The notes: generated from the sequence alone by a model not told the origin. A stretch of 64,000 bases of DNA from RPQJ01 sp963707145 (GCA_963707145.1 CAVPOQ010000002.1:6660-70659); one strand, 5' to 3'; positions 25,741-34,637 are shown, counted from the first letter of the stretch. Numbers and translations: made by a program.

Positions 25741-27002
25741 TGGGCAGCACGAGCCAGACTGCACGGACCGGCGGCGGGCGCCTTGCGGCGCTCACCAACT
25801 GGGTCGACGATCGCTTCCCGATGACCAAGATGTGGAAGGAGCAGGTCTCGGAGTACTACGCGCCGAAGAACATGAACTTCTGGTACTTCTTCGGCTCGCT
25901 GGCGCTGATGGTACTGGTCATCCAGATCCTCACCGGCATCTTCCTGACGATGAACTACAAGCCTTCGTCAGCCGAGGCGTTCGGCTCCGTCGAGTACATC
26001 ATGCGCGACGTGGAGTGGGGCTGGCTGATCCGCTACATGCACTCCACCGGCGCGTCGGCGTTCTTCATCGTCGTCTACCTGCACATGTTCCGCGCGCTGC
26101 TCTACGGGTCGTACCAGAAGCCCCGCGAGCTGCTGTGGATATTCGGCATGCTGATCTACTTCGCGCTGATGGCCGAAGCGTTCATGGGTTACCTGCTGCC
26201 GTGGGGCAACATGTCCTATTGGGGCGCGCAGGTGATCGTGTCGCTGTTCGGCGCGATCCCGTTCGTGGGCGACTCCCTCACCGAGTGGATCCGGGGCGAC
26301 TACTACATCTCCGACATCACGCTGAACCGCTTCTTCGCGCTGCACGTGATCGCGATCCCGCTGGTGCTGGTGTTCCTCGTCATCGCGCACCTGATGGCAC
26401 TGCACGAGGTGGGCTCGAACAATCCCGACGGCATCGACATCAAGAAGGTCAAGGGCCCGGACGGCATCCCGCTCGACGGCATCGCGTTCCATCCGTACTA
26501 CACGGTCAAGGACCTGATCGGGGTCGGCGTGTTCCTGATCCTGTTCAGCCTGGTGATCTTCTACGCGCCCACCATGGGCGGCTACTTCCTCGAGCACGCC
26601 AACTTCGACCCGGCGAACCCGCTGCAGACCCCGCCGCACATCGCGCCGGTGTGGTACTTCACGCCGTTCTACGCGATCCTGCGCGCGGTGCCGAGCAAGG
26701 GACTGGGCGCGGCGCTGATGGGGCTGGCCGTGGTGCTGTTCGTGTTCCTGCCGTGGCTCGACCGCGGCAAGGTGCGGTCCATCCGCTACCGCGGACCGCT
26801 GTTCAAGTTCTTCCTGTTCTCCTTCGCGATCGCCTTCGTGGTGCTCGGCTGGCTCGGCTTGCAGCCGCCGACGCCGCTGAACACGATCCTCGCGCGGCTG
26901 TTCACGGCGGTGTACTTCGCGTTCTTCCTGCTGATGCCGTGGTACACGAGCATCGACAAGACCAAGCCCGTGCCCACGAGGGTGACCTACCATGCGCACT
27001 AA
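25740..27002 (+). CDS. petB: Cytochrome b of the bc1 complex
   Basis: Membrane subunit with two b hemes and the quinol oxidation and reduction sites. 420 residues and eight expected helices. Heme-ligand histidines lie in MHSTGASAFFIVVYLHMF and HVIAIPLVLVFLVIAHLM. The Qo-site motif reads PVWYF rather than PEWY, the form usual in beta/gammaproteobacteria. The ATG overlaps the petA stop; the 3' end overlaps petC by 11 nt. Confidence 0.97.
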   Translation: MGSTSQTARTGGGRLAALTNWVDDRFPMTKMWKEQVSEYYAPKNMNFWYFFGSLALMVLVIQILTGIFLTMNYKPSSAEAFGSVEYIMRDVEWGWLIRYMHSTGASAFFIVVYLHMFRALLYGSYQKPRELLWIFGMLIYFALMAEAFMGYLLPWGNMSYWGAQVIVSLFGAIPFVGDSLTEWIRGDYYISDITLNRFFALHVIAIPLVLVFLVIAHLMALHEVGSNNPDGIDIKKVKGPDGIPLDGIAFHPYYTVKDLIGVGVFLILFSLVIFYAPTMGGYFLEHANFDPANPLQTPPHIAPVWYFTPFYAILRAVPSKGLGAALMGLAVVLFVFLPWLDRGKVRSIRYRGPLFKFFLFSFAIAFVVLGWLGLQPPTPLNTILARLFTAVYFAFFLLMPWYTSIDKTKPVPTRVTYHAH

Positions 27003-27732
27003 GCTCCTCGTCCTGGCGGCGGCGCTGGCACCCGTCGCGGCCTTCGCCGCCGGTGGTGAGGCGAGGCTCGACCACGCCAACGTCGACATCACGAACAGGG
27101 CATCGCTGCAGCGCGGCGCGTCGAACTTCGTCAACTACTGCCTCGGTTGCCACTCCGCCAAGTACGTTCGCTACAACCGCATGGCGGCCGACCTCGGCCT
27201 CTCCGAGCAGCAACTGACGCAAAACCTGATGTTCACGGGCGAGAGCCCGCACGACACGATGCGCATCGGCATCAATGCCGACGACGCGAAGCGCTGGTTC
27301 GGCGTGGTCCCTCCGGACCTCTCGCTGGTCGCGCGCAGTCGCGGGGCCGACTATCTCTACACGTTCCTGCGTTCGTTCTACGCCGACCCCGCCAAGGCCG
27401 GCGGCGTCAACAACATCGTGCTGCCTGGTACCGCCATGCCGCACGTGCTCTGGGAACTGCAGGGCGTGCAGGAGGCCGTGTGGGAAGGCCACGTCGATGC
27501 CGCCGGCAACGCGCAGAAGCACTTCCAGGAATTCAAGCTCGTCACTCCCGGCAAGCTCACGCCGGAGGAGTACGATGGCTTCGTCCGCGACACCGTCAAC
27601 TTCCTCGAGTACATGGCTGAGCCCGCCCAGCTGCAGCGGCGCACGCTGGGGTTCCCCGTCATCGCATTCCTGATCTTCTTCACGCTGCTGGCATGGGCGC
27701 TGAAGAAGGAGTACTGGAAGGACGTGAAGTAG
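26992..27732 (+). CDS. petC: Cytochrome c1 of the bc1 complex
   Basis: Membrane-anchored c-type cytochrome passing electrons from the Rieske centre to soluble cytochrome c. 246 residues: signal peptide LLVLAAALAPVAAFA, heme motif CLGCH (about residue 46), PPDLSLVARSRG, the sixth-ligand methionine in PGTAMPHVLWE, and a C-terminal anchor VIAFLIFFTLLAWALKKEYW. Last gene of petABC; sspA begins about 100 nt downstream. Confidence 0.97.
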   Translation: MRTKLLVLAAALAPVAAFAAGGEARLDHANVDITNRASLQRGASNFVNYCLGCHSAKYVRYNRMAADLGLSEQQLTQNLMFTGESPHDTMRIGINADDAKRWFGVVPPDLSLVARSRGADYLYTFLRSFYADPAKAGGVNNIVLPGTAMPHVLWELQGVQEAVWEGHVDAAGNAQKHFQEFKLVTPGKLTPEEYDGFVRDTVNFLEYMAEPAQLQRRTLGFPVIAFLIFFTLLAWALKKEYWKDVK

Positions 27733-27835
27733 CGGCCAGCGGGGGGCCGCCACGAGGCAGCCTCCCATCCACGGCCGGAGCCGCGCACGCGCACGGTCCC
27801 GTCCCCGCTTTCGTCCGCAGGGGGGTGCCCACGGC

Positions 27836-28435
27836 GTGATGACCCTGTTTTCCCGGGGCGACGACCCGCACTGCCATCGAGTGCGGATCGCGCTTGCGGC
27901 CAAGAGCCTCGGGGCACGCGTGGTCGAGTGCGACCCGACGCGGCCGCCCGAGGACCTCATCGACCTGAATCCGTTCCAGTCGCTGCCGACGCTCACGGAC
28001 CGCGACCTCGTGATCTACGGCGCCGGCATCATCTGCGAGTACCTCGACGAGCGGTTCCCCGCGCCGGCCCTGATGCCGGGCGACCCCGCCGGCCGCGCCC
28101 AGGCCCGCATCGCCGCGCAGCGCATCGAACTCGACTGGTATTCGCTGGTGCCCGATCTCGAAGGCGGCGAGCGCCGCGAACTGCTGCGGGCCCGGCGGCG
28201 GCTGCTCGAGACCGTGGTTGCGACGGAGCCGCTGCTGCGCGTGAAGCCCTGGTTTCTCTCCGACCAGTTCTCCGTGCTCGACGCGGCGGTCGCGCCGATC
28301 CTCTGGCGGCTGCCGCGCTGGGGCGTCGCGATCCCGCCGACCGCGCCCACCGTCGAGCGTTATTGCCGCCGGCTGTTCGCCCACCCCGCCGTGCGCACGA
28401 GCCTGTCGCCCGAGGAGCAGGAGATGCGTGCGTGA
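27836..28435 (+). CDS. sspA: Stringent starvation protein A (GST-fold)
   Basis: RNA polymerase-associated protein of the glutathione-S-transferase fold, 199 residues. N-terminal thioredoxin-like part (MMTLFSRGDDPHCHRVRIAL) carries the SspA-type sequence with the cis-Pro segment NPFQSLPTLTDRDLVIYGAG; the all-helical C-terminal part follows. AGGGGGG is 10 nt before the GTG start; an ATG one codon later is equally possible. Sits in the conserved petABC-sspA-sspB order, with its stop overlapping the sspB GTG. Confidence 0.93.
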   Translation: MMTLFSRGDDPHCHRVRIALAAKSLGARVVECDPTRPPEDLIDLNPFQSLPTLTDRDLVIYGAGIICEYLDERFPAPALMPGDPAGRAQARIAAQRIELDWYSLVPDLEGGERRELLRARRRLLETVVATEPLLRVKPWFLSDQFSVLDAAVAPILWRLPRWGVAIPPTAPTVERYCRRLFAHPAVRTSLSPEEQEMRA

Positions 28436-28860
28436 AGCCGCGGCGGCCGTACCTGCTGCGGGCGATGCACGAGTGGATCAGCGAGAGCGGCTGCACGCCG
28501 CACATCGTGGTGGATGCAAACCTGTCGGGGGTCGAGGTGCCGCGACAGCACGTCAAGGACGGCAAGATCGTCCTGAACATCAGCTGGTCGGCGACAGCGC
28601 AGCTCACGCTCGGCAACGAGGAGCTGAGCTTCAGCGGCCGATTCGGCGGCGCGAGCATGGGCGTGCGCATCCCGATGGACGCGATTGTCGCCGTGTACGC
28701 GCGCGAGACAGGGCAGGGCATGGTGTTCGCCGAGGAAACGACTTCCCCCCCAGGCGGGGGGCCACCAACCGGGCCGACCGGGCCATCGGGAGCAAAGGGG
28801 CCACAGGCGTCGGAGACGAAGCCCGGGACCGCCCGTCCGAAGCTGACTGTGGTGAAGTAG
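28432..28860 (+). CDS. sspB: ClpXP protease specificity-enhancing factor SspB
   Basis: Adaptor that binds ssrA-tagged proteins and delivers them to ClpXP. 142 residues: substrate-binding core (PYLLRAMHEWISESGCTPHI..., NISWSATAQLTLGNEELSF), then a flexible linker and a C-terminal ClpX-binding tail RPKLTVVK. The linker is unusual, a Gly-Pro-rich, collagen-like run (GGGPPTGPTGPSGAKGPQ). GTG start overlaps the sspA stop as GTGA. Confidence 0.94.
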   Translation: MKPRRPYLLRAMHEWISESGCTPHIVVDANLSGVEVPRQHVKDGKIVLNISWSATAQLTLGNEELSFSGRFGGASMGVRIPMDAIVAVYARETGQGMVFAEETTSPPGGGPPTGPTGPSGAKGPQASETKPGTARPKLTVVK

Positions 28861-28944
28861 CGGTGCTGCCGCGCCCGCAGTCCTCCAGGGGTGTCGATCG
28901 AGGAGTCCCCGGTGCGGACCGGGTCCCGGATCAGACGTCGCGGG

Positions 28945-29319
28945 TCAGGCCCGGAATGCGTCGCGGATCCAGGTCACTCGCGGCGGTTCGCCGACCGCGG
29001 CCGCGTCGATCGCCACCACGTCGAATCGGGCCGCGAGCCTGCGGTAGGCGGGGCGCGTGAGCATCAGGTGGCGCGCCGCGAGGATGAAGCGCCGCTGCTT
29101 GCGCGTCCCGACAGAGGCCGCCGCGCTGCCGTGCCCGGCGCTCGAGCGCGAGCGCACCTCGATCATCACGAGGGTGCTGCCGTCGAGCATCACGAGGTCG
29201 ATCTCGCCGGCCCGGCACCGGTAGTTGCGCTCGAGCAACCGCAGGCCCTGCGACTCGAGGTGACGGCAGGCGAGGTCCTCGCCGCGCCGGCCGGCCGCAG
29301 TCGTCGTCTCAGGGCGCAC
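28945..29319 (-). CDS. yraN: YraN/UPF0102 family protein (RecB-like nuclease fold)
   Basis: 124-residue protein of unknown exact role with the restriction-endonuclease-like core: GRRGEDLACRHLESQGL, then NYRCRAGEIDLVMLDGSTLV and IEVRSRSS, giving the E...D...ExR pattern. Overlaps the end of lpoA by 11 nt; the order lpoA-yraN beside rsmI is conserved in gammaproteobacteria. The 84 bp to sspB hold nothing notable. Confidence 0.92.
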   Translation of the reverse strand: MRPETTTAAGRRGEDLACRHLESQGLRLLERNYRCRAGEIDLVMLDGSTLVMIEVRSRSSAGHGSAAASVGTRKQRRFILAARHLMLTRPAYRRLAARFDVVAIDAAAVGEPPRVTWIRDAFRA

Positions 29320-31192
29320 CGGGCGGGGCCGGCAGGAACGCCGGTCCGGCGACCTGCGGCCGGCCGCGCTCGACCTGCGCCCACTCGAGCTCCCGCTGTA
29401 CGCGACCGTCCGGCGCGATCGTCAGCCGGCCCGTGAGGCCGTTCAGTCCGCCACCGCGGACCACGGGACCCAGCCCGCGCAGCAGACGGTAGGCATCGAA
29501 ACCGAAAGCGTACAGGCGCATGCGCCCGCGGGCCGCGCCCGACCAGTCCGATTGCAGCAGGTCCCAGAGTTCCGGTGCGCCCTGGCCGGCGGTCACGATC
29601 CACGGCATCTCCGGGAACACGACGCCGTCGAGGTCCGGTACCGGGCGCGAGCCGGGCTCGAGAGCGTCGGAGGTCGCGTACACGGGAACCGTGTAGGTCA
29701 TCTGGAAACGCAGCTGCGGGACGAGGGCGCGCGCTGCGCCGGCGGTCGCCGCAAGGAACACGAACTGCGGCCCGTCGCCCGCTTCCGCGATTGCGTCCCG
29801 CTTGGGCGGCGGGCCCTTGGTGCTGCGGTCGCCGGCGCCGCCGAAGCGCCCGAGCGCGGCCCGCAGCGGCCCCGAGAAATCGCTGGCGGAGGGCTCGTAG
29901 AACTGTACCGAGGTGAGTTCGACGCCGCTCACCCGCAGTTCGTCGGTAAACGCCGCGTGCAGGCGTTCTCCCCAGGCGTTGTTCGGGAACAGCGCGATGC
30001 CGCGGGCGCGGCCGTCCTCGGCGATGCGGCGCGCGACCGCGCGCGCTTCCTGCTCCGGGTCCAGCGCGAACTGGAACAGGAACGGAGGCGGAGACTCGAG
30101 CGACACGGCATTGAGCGCCAGTGTCGGCACCGGCAGCTGCCGGGCCGCCACCAGCGCCGCGACGTCCTCTTTCGCGAGCGGCCCCGCGATCGCGGTCGCG
30201 CCGGCTTCGAGCGCCGCGGCATAGGCGCCGACGGCGCCAGCGGGCGCGGTGTCGAGGATCTCGATGCGCGGTCGGCTGCCAGCGGGCTCGGCGAGCGCGC
30301 CGGCGAGAAAGCCGTCGCGCACCGCGCGGCCCGCGGCCTGCAGCCGGCCCGACAGCGGCAGCAGCAGCCCGATCACCTCGGCCGGTCCCGTGATGGCCGG
30401 CGCAGCTGCGACCGCGGCAGCCGCCGTGTCGACCGCGGGCTCGGGCAGGAACGCTCCGCCGGGGTGATCGGGGTGGCGCGCACGCCAGTCCGCGGCGCGC
30501 CTGGCGTGCGCGTCGGGCTCGGCGCCGGACGCCGCGAGCACCGCCGCGAGTTCGAACCACGCACGCTCGTACGGCGTGGCACCCGCCGGCACGGCCGCGG
30601 CCGCAGCCGGGTTGGCGCGCAGTGCGTCCACCAGCAGCGCATCGTTCGCGCGCCGATCCTCGACCGTGCTCAGCAGCTGAGCGCGCGACGCGACCGTGCG
30701 CATGCCGTCGAGCATGCGTCCCGCCGCGAACTCGGCCGCGGCCCGCAGGCCCAGCAGTTCGACGGCCAGCGGTGCGGGCCAGGGTTCGGGCACGCGACGC
30801 AGGGCCTCGATGGCCGCGTCCGGCCGGCCTTGCGCCAGCGCGAGCTCGGCCTGTACACGCGCGCGCAGCACGGCATCGTCGCCGCCGACGTCGTCGCCGG
30901 TCTTCGCGAGCATGCGCCGCGCGTCGTCGAGCCGACCGGCGGCCAGGTATTCGCGCGCCGCGAGCAGCGAGAGTCGCGCGTCCCAGTCGCGGAAGGCGCG
31001 TTTCGCGAGCGACTCGTAGCGTTCGCCCGCCTGCGCGTGCTGGCCGCTGCGCGCGAGCGCGTCGGCGGCCGCGAGGTCGTCGGAGCGCGAGGCATCGGCG
31101 ACGCCGGGAACGAGTGCGCAGAGCGCGGCGCCGAGCAGCGCGGCGGCGAGCCACGCACGGACTTGCCGGCCACTGAAGCGAGCGTGCAGCAT
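29309..31192 (-). CDS. lpoA: Penicillin-binding protein activator, LpoA/YraM-like
   Basis: Envelope protein that in E. coli spans from the outer membrane to stimulate PBP1A. 627 residues: N-terminal hydrophobic export signal, a TPR-like alpha-helical region (about 30-230), an Ala/Pro linker, and a C-terminal type-I periplasmic-binding fold (VIGLLLPLSGRLQAAGRAVR, PLAKEDVAALVAARQLPVPT, RIAEDGRARGIALFPNNAWG). No standard lipobox is seen: the only early cysteine is preceded by AAL, so lipid anchoring is doubtful. The ATG at 31192 lies immediately next to the rsmI region on the other strand, with no clear Shine-Dalgarno. Confidence 0.88.
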   Translation of the reverse strand: MLHARFSGRQVRAWLAAALLGAALCALVPGVADASRSDDLAAADALARSGQHAQAGERYESLAKRAFRDWDARLSLLAAREYLAAGRLDDARRMLAKTGDDVGGDDAVLRARVQAELALAQGRPDAAIEALRRVPEPWPAPLAVELLGLRAAAEFAAGRMLDGMRTVASRAQLLSTVEDRRANDALLVDALRANPAAAAAVPAGATPYERAWFELAAVLAASGAEPDAHARRAADWRARHPDHPGGAFLPEPAVDTAAAAVAAAPAITGPAEVIGLLLPLSGRLQAAGRAVRDGFLAGALAEPAGSRPRIEILDTAPAGAVGAYAAALEAGATAIAGPLAKEDVAALVAARQLPVPTLALNAVSLESPPPFLFQFALDPEQEARAVARRIAEDGRARGIALFPNNAWGERLHAAFTDELRVSGVELTSVQFYEPSASDFSGPLRAALGRFGGAGDRSTKGPPPKRDAIAEAGDGPQFVFLAATAGAARALVPQLRFQMTYTVPVYATSDALEPGSRPVPDLDGVVFPEMPWIVTAGQGAPELWDLLQSDWSGAARGRMRLYAFGFDAYRLLRGLGPVVRGGGLNGLTGRLTIAPDGRVQRELEWAQVERGRPQVAGPAFLPAPPGAP

Positions 31193-31211
31193 GGCAGCGA
31201 GGGAGGCGCCG

Positions 31212-32099
31212 GTGACAGGAGATTCCACGGATTCTATAGCGCGGGCGGGGCGGGGCACACTGTTCGTGGTCGCCACGCCGATCGGCAACCTGGCCGACCT
31301 GTCCACGCGCGCCCGCGAGGTGCTCGGCATTGCCGATCTGCTCCTCGCCGAGGACACGCGCCACACGCGCCAGCTGCTTGCTGCCTGCGGGATCGAGCGG
31401 CCGCAGGGCGCGATCGAGTCGCTGCACGAGCACAATGAGCGTGCACGCGTTGCGGAGATCGTCGCACGCCTGCTGGGCGGCGCGACGGTGGCGCTCGCGA
31501 GCGACGCCGGCACGCCGCTGGTGAGCGATCCAGGGACCGCGCTGGTGAGCGCGGCCGCGGCGGCCGGCGTCGAGCTGGTCGCGGTGCCGGGCCCGTGCGC
31601 GGCGATCGCGGCGTTGTCGGTGGCTGCCCTGCCGTGTGCGCGTTTTGCGTTCGAAGGCTTCCTGCCCGCGAAGCCGGCCGCGCGCCGGCGCGCGCTCGAG
31701 ACGCTCGCCGCCGAGTCGCGCACGCTCGTGTTCTACGAGGCGCCGCATCGCCTCCGCGAGACACTCGACGACCTCGCGGCGGCGCTCGGCGACTCGCGAC
31801 CCGCGTCGGTCGCGCGCGAACTGACGAAGCGCTTCGAGTCGGTGTATCGCGGCACGCTCGGGTCGCTGGCGCGCCAAAGCGCGACGGACGTGGACATGGC
31901 GCGCGGTGAGATCGTGATCGTGGTGCAGGGCGCGGTCGGCGAGGTTGCGGCCGATGACGCGGCTGCGGAGCGCGTGCTGCGCGTCCTGCTCGGGGAACTG
32001 CCGCCGACGCAGGCCGCGAAACTCGCCGCACAGATCACGGGTCGCGCGCGCCGCGAACTGTACGAGCGTGCGCTCGCGCTGCGTCCGCCGCGGCAGTAG
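31212..32099 (+). CDS. rsmI: 16S rRNA (cytidine-1402-2'-O)-methyltransferase RsmI
   Basis: SAM-dependent methyltransferase acting on C1402 in the ribosomal decoding centre. Tetrapyrrole-methylase fold: TLFVVATPIGNLADLSTRA, LLAEDTRHTRQLL, ALASDAGTPLVSDPG, VPGPCAAIAALSVAALP, EAPHRLRETLDDL. I start at GTG 31212 because GGGAGG lies 5 nt upstream; the in-frame ATG at 31191 has no ribosome binding site and would overlap the lpoA start by 2 nt on the opposite strand. 295 residues from this start. The rnpB promoter lies at its 3' end. Confidence 0.92.
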   Translation: MTGDSTDSIARAGRGTLFVVATPIGNLADLSTRAREVLGIADLLLAEDTRHTRQLLAACGIERPQGAIESLHEHNERARVAEIVARLLGGATVALASDAGTPLVSDPGTALVSAAAAAGVELVAVPGPCAAIAALSVAALPCARFAFEGFLPAKPAARRRALETLAAESRTLVFYEAPHRLRETLDDLAAALGDSRPASVARELTKRFESVYRGTLGSLARQSATDVDMARGEIVIVVQGAVGEVAADDAAAERVLRVLLGELPPTQAAKLAAQITGRARRELYERALALRPPRQ

Positions 32100-32109
32100 T
32101 GGTCGTGCG

Positions 32110-32115
32110 TATAAT
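32110..32115 (+). promoter_or_regulatory. -10 box of rnpB
   Basis: Perfect TATAAT, 7 nt before the first base of the RNase P RNA. The -35 would lie in the last codons of rsmI and is poor (GCCGCG-like). Confidence 0.6.
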
Positions 32116-32121
32116 CGTGGC

Positions 32122-32490
<369 letters not shown>

Positions 32491-32796
32491 TTCTTCTTTC
32501 TTGTCTATGACGCGCCCCGGATTCCCAAGGCGGTCGGCAACCATTGCTGGCACGCCGCGTCTCGGAGCGTAATCCGCCGGGCGCCTCCCACTCTGGCCCA
32601 CCTCCGGTGCGCAGTGCCGCCCGGGATTTCCACCGGCGTGGCCGAAATTCTCCCACAGGATCGCCGGAAGTCCGGTCGTGAGCGCCGTCGGAAAGCACGC
32701 GTCTGGCGTCCCACCGATGCCGATCAATGCCAGATCCCACCAGGGCCAATTTCTAACCCGTACCTAAGGAAGGTTTGATAACCGCATGATTGATAT

Positions 32797-32812
32797 GGCG
32801 ATCTAGATCGCC
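32797..32812. repeat. 16-bp perfect palindrome in the rnpB-mraZ spacer
   Basis: GGCGATCTAGATCGCC is self-complementary and lies in the AT-richer part of the 479-bp gap 32491-32969, about 70 bp upstream of the mraZ -35 box. It resembles a dimeric-protein operator. Apart from this, the mraZ promoter and the MraZ boxes, the gap shows no convincing gene. Confidence 0.5.
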
Positions 32813-32882
32813 GCATTCGACCGATGGGCCCCCCGTACCCGCTAAGTCACTGTGCCTCATGGAAAATCTTTCGCGCGAAGCG

Positions 32883-32912
32883 TTGACTCTCCGCGCGCAC
32901 GCGACCTATAGT
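32883..32912 (+). promoter_or_regulatory. Sigma-70 promoter of the dcw cluster (Pmra)
   Basis: TTGACT (32883-32888) and TATAGT (32907-32912) with an 18-nt spacer, in a locally AT-richer setting. Transcription should begin near 32919, just before the three MraZ boxes. It is the only strong promoter seen upstream of the dcw genes. Confidence 0.8.
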
Positions 32913-32921
32913 GCCGCGAAG

Positions 32922-32945
32922 TGGGATGAAGTGGGATGAAATGGG
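32922..32945 (+). promoter_or_regulatory. MraZ operator: three TGGG direct repeats
   Basis: TGGG occurs at 32922, 32932 and 32942, exactly 10 bp apart (TGGGATGAAG twice, then TGGGCCGAAG), i.e. 5-nt TGGGN units with 5-nt spacers. This is the known MraZ binding pattern. The repeats sit just after the predicted transcription start and 25-48 bp before the mraZ ATG, so autorepression is expected. Confidence 0.85.
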
Positions 32946-32969
32946 CCGAAGGCCCAGAAGCAGCCTGAA

Positions 32970-33425
32970 ATGTTTCGCGGCGCCAACAAAGTGACGCTCG
33001 ACGCCAAGGGGCGGATGGCCATGCCTGCGCGGTACCGGGACACCCTGGTCGAGCGCAGCGAGGGCCGCCTCGTTGCGACCGTCGACCGGGCCGACCGGTG
33101 CCTGCTGATCTACCCCCTGCCGGACTGGGAGGAGATCGAACGCAAGCTCATGCGCCTGCCGACCCTGAATCCTCAGGCGCGGCGGCTGCAGCGCTTGATG
33201 GTCGGCCATGCGACCGACCTCGAGCTCGACTCGCACGGCCGGGTGCTGGTGCCGCCGAAGCTGCGCGAATACGCGGGGCTCACGCGCCAGGCGATGCTGA
33301 TCGGGCAGGGCAGCCGCTTCGAGCTCTGGGATGAGCAGCACTGGAACGAGCGCCGCGAGGTCTGGCTGCAGGCCGGCGAGGAGCCGGGCGAACTGCCGGC
33401 CGAACTCGGCCAGCTGTCGCTGTAG
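32970..33425 (+). CDS. mraZ: Transcriptional regulator MraZ
   Basis: First gene of the dcw cluster; AbrB-like, ring-forming DNA-binding protein that represses its own operon. 151 residues with the two tandem MraZ repeats: MFRGANKVTLDAKGRMAMPA with RYRD, and a second copy ATDLELDSHGRVLVPPKLRE with YAG. Length is typical. rsmH follows after 10 nt. Confidence 0.96.
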   Translation: MFRGANKVTLDAKGRMAMPARYRDTLVERSEGRLVATVDRADRCLLIYPLPDWEEIERKLMRLPTLNPQARRLQRLMVGHATDLELDSHGRVLVPPKLREYAGLTRQAMLIGQGSRFELWDEQHWNERREVWLQAGEEPGELPAELGQLSL

Positions 33426-33435
33426 GCCCCGGGAC

Positions 33436-34365
33436 GTGTCGGAGCACACGCCGGTACTTCTCGCGGAAGTGCTGGCGGGCCTCGCGATCCGGCCCGCCGG
33501 TCGCTACTGCGACGCGACCTTCGGCAGGGGCGGCCATACCGCGGCGATCCTCGCCGCGCTCGGTCCCGCCGGTCAGGTCGTGGCGATCGACCGAGACCCG
33601 GAAGCGATCCGGGCCGGGCGCCGGCGGTTTGCGGGGGAATCGCGTCTCACGCTGGTGCAGGGGTCGTTTGGCCCGCTCGAGCAGCGGGTCCGGGCGGCGG
33701 GGATGGAAGGGGAGATCGACGGCGTGCTGATGGACCTCGGGGTCTCCTCACCGCAGCTCGACGAGGCCGGTCGCGGCTTCAGCTTCATGCAGGACGGGCC
33801 GCTCGACATGCGGATGGACAACGAGGCGGGACAGAGCGCGGCGCAGTGGCTCGCGAAAGCCGGCGAACACGAGATCGCCGACGTCCTGCGCGGGCTGGGC
33901 GAGGAGCGCTTCGCCCGCCGCATCGCGCGCGCGATCGTCGCCGCGCGCGCCGAGGCGCCGCTCGCCCGCACCTCGCAGCTCGCCGAGCTCGTCGCCGCGG
34001 CCGTGCCGACCCGCGAGCCCGGCAAGCATCCCGCGACCCGGACGTTCCAGGCGATCCGCATGCACGTGAACCGCGAGCTGGAGCAGATCGAGGCCGCGCT
34101 GCCGCAGGCCGTGGGGCTGCTCGGGGCCGGCGGGCGCCTCGGCGTGATCAGCTTCCACTCGCTCGAGGACCGGCTCGTCAAGCGCTTCATCCAGCGCGAG
34201 GAGCGCGGCGACCCGGTGTACGCCGGCCTGCCCACGGTGCCGCCGCACGCGCGGCCGCGCCTGCGGCGCGTCAACGGCGCGGTGCGTGCCGGCGCGGACG
34301 AGCTCGCCGCGAATCCCCGGGCCCGCAGCGCCACGCTGCGGGTTGCCGAGAGGCTTGCGGCATGA
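33436..34365 (+). CDS. rsmH: 16S rRNA (cytosine-1402-N4)-methyltransferase RsmH
   Basis: Methylates N4 of C1402 in 16S rRNA, the same nucleotide modified by RsmI, whose gene is 1.3 kb upstream. 309 residues: SEHTPVLLAEVLAGL at the N-terminus, DATFGRGGHTAAIL in the SAM site, DGVLMDLGVSSPQLDEAGRG, and GVISFHSLEDRLVKRFIQRE. GTG start at 33436; the 3' end overlaps ftsL as ATGA. Confidence 0.96.
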   Translation: MSEHTPVLLAEVLAGLAIRPAGRYCDATFGRGGHTAAILAALGPAGQVVAIDRDPEAIRAGRRRFAGESRLTLVQGSFGPLEQRVRAAGMEGEIDGVLMDLGVSSPQLDEAGRGFSFMQDGPLDMRMDNEAGQSAAQWLAKAGEHEIADVLRGLGEERFARRIARAIVAARAEAPLARTSQLAELVAAAVPTREPGKHPATRTFQAIRMHVNRELEQIEAALPQAVGLLGAGGRLGVISFHSLEDRLVKRFIQREERGDPVYAGLPTVPPHARPRLRRVNGAVRAGADELAANPRARSATLRVAERLAA

Positions 34366-34637
34366 GCGCTGCGGGCCCGCGCATCGCGATCGCCGTGCTC
34401 TGGGCCGCGGTGCTCGGCTCCTCGCTCGGCGTGATCTACGCCAAGCACGAGGCGCGCACCCACTTCTACGAACTGCAGAAGCTCACCAACGAGCGCGACG
34501 AACTCGACATCGAGTGGGGTCAGCTGCAGCTCGAGCAGAGCACGCTCGCGACCCACGGCCGCGTCGAGCAGGCGGCCCGCGACGACCTGCACATGTCCAT
34601 CCCGCAGGTCGGCGACCTGCGCATCGTGCAGCCATGA
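34362..34637 (+). CDS. ftsL: Cell division protein FtsL
   Basis: Small bitopic division protein that forms a trimer with FtsQ and FtsB. 91 residues: one membrane helix (IAIAVLWAAVLGSSLGVIYA) and a periplasmic coiled coil rich in heptads (FYELQKLTNERDELDIEWGQ...). Overlaps rsmH upstream and ftsI downstream as ATGA. Identity rests on position and architecture more than on sequence, as usual for FtsL. Confidence 0.92.
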   Translation: MSAAGPRIAIAVLWAAVLGSSLGVIYAKHEARTHFYELQKLTNERDELDIEWGQLQLEQSTLATHGRVEQAARDDLHMSIPQVGDLRIVQP

